A stretch of 40,068 nucleotides of DNA, taken from NCBI GenBank assembly GCA_016342595.1, contig JAEINY010000029.1, forward strand, positions 1 to 40,068. The letters are read 5' to 3'. The notes under the pieces are model-generated. The model was not told the origin of the DNA. It saw nothing but the letters and a program-made list of their open reading frames with translations, and searched no databases. This document shows positions 37,947 through 40,068 of the stretch, piece by piece (positions within the stretch are counted from its first letter, which is position 1; every line of letters starts with the position of its first letter). A program made the position numbers and the translations under genes. Source of the DNA: Marinilabiliaceae bacterium (GTDB lineage Bacteria; Bacteroidota; Bacteroidia; Bacteroidales; Marinilabiliaceae).

Positions 37947-39506
37947 ATGATAAAACAATTAGTAGCCCTTGGAGTTATCTCCATCTTATTTCATCTCAAT
38001 GTCTTTTCCCAATCAGCTATTGAAAAAGGCCTGCAGACCATCAATAAAAATTCGCTGCAAAGTCAGTTATCTTTTTTATCCGCAGACTGGTTTGAAGGGC
38101 GTGAAGCAACCACCAAAGGAGCCTATATGGCCGCGGATTATCTTGCTTCCCTGTTTCAACAGGAAGGATTACTGCCGGCAGGAGAAGATAGTACCTTTTT
38201 CCAAAAAGTTCCATTAATTATCTATGAAAAAAGTGATAGCGGCCACATCATCCTGAAAAAAAAGAATCGTTCCCTTTCATTTAAACCCTATCACGACTAT
38301 ATACCTCCCTTAGTTAGCTCCAGTAATGAAATAGAAGCACCTGTGTTTTGGGGCGGTTTTGGTTTCAATTCACCAACTTTTAAAGAGTTCTCTGCCAGGC
38401 AAGCAACAGGTAAAATTATGGTACGGCTAAAAGGTCTCCCCATTCAACAGGCACACTCATCCTATTTCGGTAACCTAAAGGAAAAATCTGAACAATCAGT
38501 AAACACTATTAAATATGATATGGCGAAAGAAGCAGGTGTTATTGCAATCATTGAGTACGACCTGAATGATCCCTTTCTCACCACTAACGTACTTCCTTCT
38601 CCCCTAAAAGCAGTAGAAGCCTCCACAGAAAAGGAATTAACAAAAAGGAGTTCGGGCATCTACCAAAAGTATTTTCAATTGCCTTATACAGTCAATGCGA
38701 AAATGCCCGTTTATAAGGTCTCACAAACCATTATGGAGTCACTTATCCCGGATTTTGACAGCCAAATAAAACAATATATAACCAACATTGAAAAAGCAAA
38801 ACCACAATCCCCTCCATTGACTGCCAAAACGGTTCGATTAAGTGTCACATCAAAGAGTACGTTTAAAACATGCAGAAATGTCATTGCCCGGATTGAAGGC
38901 AGTGAGTTTCCGGATGAAATCATAGTCGTCGGAGCTCACTACGATCATTTGGGAGCTTATGACGGATACATCTGGAACGGTGCTGACGACAATGGATCCG
39001 GAGCCATCGGTGTGGCGACAATTGCCAAAGCATTTATGGCAACCGGCGTGCAACCCAAACGCACGGTCCTATTCGCCACGTGGACAGCCGAAGAAAGGGG
39101 CTTGCTAGGTTCTCATTATTTTGTTGATCAATTTAAAGACATTGATAAGGTAAAATACTACCACAACTATGACATGATTGGCCGTAGCTACCATCCGGCC
39201 GAACCTGATTCAACCGTTTCCTTATTGTATACAGAATCCTGGAAAGAGGCCGAACAAATAGCCGGCAAATTCAACACCGATTATAATTTAGGCTTAAAAA
39301 TAAACTTCAGTCCCTGGGATAATCCGGTTGGAGGTAGCGACAATGCCCACTTTGCAAAAAAAGGAATCCCCATCATGTGGTTTCATACAGGTGGTCATCC
39401 GGATTATCATATGCCGGGAGACCATGTAGATAAAATTGACTGGCAAAAATTTGAGGGCATTGTAAAGACAAGTTTCCTAACGCTTTGGGAATTGGCGAAT
39501 GAATAA
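37947..39506 (+). CDS. Secreted M28-family zinc metallopeptidase
   Basis: This 519-residue exported peptidase has a signal peptide (about 1-21, LFHLNVFS). An N-terminal region (about 25-290), which includes a PA-like insert, precedes the M28 catalytic domain (about 300-515). Likely zinc ligands are His331 (GAHYDHLG), bridging Asp348 (GADDNGSG), Glu383, Asp409 (NYDMIG) and His488 (YHMPGD). Glu382 in TAEERGLLGS would be the catalytic base. SDNAHF (464-469) lines the substrate pocket. It probably trims amino acids from peptides in the periplasm or outside the cell. The exact substrate is unknown, and glutaminyl-cyclase-like members share this fold. It is monocistronic, with its own promoter. Confidence 0.92.
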   Translation: MIKQLVALGVISILFHLNVFSQSAIEKGLQTINKNSLQSQLSFLSADWFEGREATTKGAYMAADYLASLFQQEGLLPAGEDSTFFQKVPLIIYEKSDSGHIILKKKNRSLSFKPYHDYIPPLVSSSNEIEAPVFWGGFGFNSPTFKEFSARQATGKIMVRLKGLPIQQAHSSYFGNLKEKSEQSVNTIKYDMAKEAGVIAIIEYDLNDPFLTTNVLPSPLKAVEASTEKELTKRSSGIYQKYFQLPYTVNAKMPVYKVSQTIMESLIPDFDSQIKQYITNIEKAKPQSPPLTAKTVRLSVTSKSTFKTCRNVIARIEGSEFPDEIIVVGAHYDHLGAYDGYIWNGADDNGSGAIGVATIAKAFMATGVQPKRTVLFATWTAEERGLLGSHYFVDQFKDIDKVKYYHNYDMIGRSYHPAEPDSTVSLLYTESWKEAEQIAGKFNTDYNLGLKINFSPWDNPVGGSDNAHFAKKGIPIMWFHTGGHPDYHMPGDHVDKIDWQKFEGIVKTSFLTLWELANE

Positions 39507-39539
39507 CCAAAGAGACAAATAAATATCCAACACATTACC

Positions 39540-39562
39540 AAGCTGCCTGAAAAAGGCAGCTT
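39540..39562. terminator. Symmetric hairpin between convergent genes
   Basis: A perfect 9-bp stem (39540-39548 with 39554-39562, AAGCTGCCT/AGGCAGCTT) surrounds a 5-nt A-rich loop. There is no strong T-run on either strand, so it may be a weak bidirectional terminator or 3'-end protecting hairpin for both genes. Confidence 0.4.
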
Positions 39563-39578
39563 AGGTTCAAGAACCACC

Positions 39579-40043
39579 TTAATCCGGAATCTGTGCCCTT
39601 AAAACTTTCTCCAACCCCTCTACCACATGCTTAAGGCCCTCTGAGGCCTCCTGGGGCTTTATAACAATTTCAAGGTGAGCTGTAGCTGGTTTTACTTCCT
39701 TCCCAAATAACTTACTTACATGTCCTGTAGCTGATGCAAAATCTACATGCAAAACATCTTTGACTAAACGAACATTTAAATCCGTATTCAGACGCAGTTC
39801 ATCAATTTGCGAACTTGACATCGGAACCAAAGTTATAAGCGGAACATGCACATCAACTAATTCCACAGAATTACCATTAGTTTGAGGGTATTTTAAGGTA
39901 ACAGTCTTAGGCCGCATGGTTCCTTTATCTTCGTCCTCTTCAAAAAACTGATTAATAACACCTTCATAATTATTCATCAACGACTCATTAGCCGCTACAA
40001 CTGCCTTTTGTATGGCATCAACAAGAGCATCAAACCGAATCAT
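39579..40043 (-). CDS. DUF2589-like protein
   Basis: This 154-residue protein has an N-terminal helical part (MIRFDALVDAIQKAVVAANE). A beta-rich core follows with DVHVPLITLVPMSSSQIDEL and LRLNTDLNVRL, the pattern I associate with DUF2589 proteins. There is no signal peptide or membrane segment. Function is unknown. DUF2589 genes often come in neighbouring copies; any partner would lie past the right edge, where the 25 bases upstream of its ATG are AT-rich. Family assignment is from memory of the motif and moderately certain. Confidence 0.7.
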   Translation of the reverse strand: MIRFDALVDAIQKAVVAANESLMNNYEGVINQFFEEDEDKGTMRPKTVTLKYPQTNGNSVELVDVHVPLITLVPMSSSQIDELRLNTDLNVRLVKDVLHVDFASATGHVSKLFGKEVKPATAHLEIVIKPQEASEGLKHVVEGLEKVLRAQIPD

Positions 40044-40068
40044 CTTTTTTATTTTTATTATTGTCTAA

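Overview
The window looks like a chromosomal segment of a Bacteroidota bacterium, most likely in or near the Bacteroidales/Marinilabiliales. Four signs point there. The str, S10, spc and alpha ribosomal clusters are fused, with no tuf after fusA and no adk between secY and map. Several upstream regions carry the Bacteroidota -7 motif TAnnTTTG. Shine-Dalgarno sites are scarce. The protein repertoire also fits: a mitochondrial-like citrate synthase, Reg_prop/Y_Y_Y sensors, and ECF-sigma operons with a Spy-like partner. No tRNA, rRNA, CRISPR array, transposase or prophage gene was found.

Layout. 1-2984: an ECF sigma operon (sigma factor, probable membrane anti-sigma factor, Spy/CpxP-like periplasmic protein, small secreted basic protein), bracketed by direct copies of a non-coding repeat and preceded by a 23-bp tandem repeat. 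2985-6933 (minus strand): histidine ammonia-lyase, histidyl-tRNA synthetase and a WbuC-type cupin. The 447-bp hutH-hisS gap holds a compact three-way-junction inverted-repeat structure. 7198-16442: signalling and translation-control genes. These are a receiver-adenylate cyclase, the ABC-F factor EttA with an uncharacterised secreted protein upstream of it, a membrane hybrid histidine kinase whose kinase core looks degenerate, and a convergent Reg_prop/Y_Y_Y/SpoIIE-phosphatase sensor. 16700-19512: citrate synthase and enolase, each with its own terminator. 19640-37567 (minus strand): 33 co-directional genes from rpsL to rplQ. 37947-40068: a secreted M28 metallopeptidase and a DUF2589-like protein.

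How the genes work together. The ribosomal block supplies the ribosome, the RNA polymerase alpha subunit, the Sec translocon and N-terminal methionine removal. It is probably driven mainly from the region upstream of rpsL, with possible extra control at infA and in the 146-nt rpsD leader. HisS, EttA and EF-G extend the translation theme. The left half is regulatory: extracytoplasmic stress through the sigma operon, cAMP synthesis, and two large membrane sensors.

The least conventional items are the degenerate hybrid kinase beside a PP2C-type sensor, the structured hutH-hisS spacer, the repeat-bracketed sigma operon and the rpsD leader. I did not find a gene cluster that is clearly a new multi-gene system. 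Family assignments come from motif recognition by eye, with no database search.
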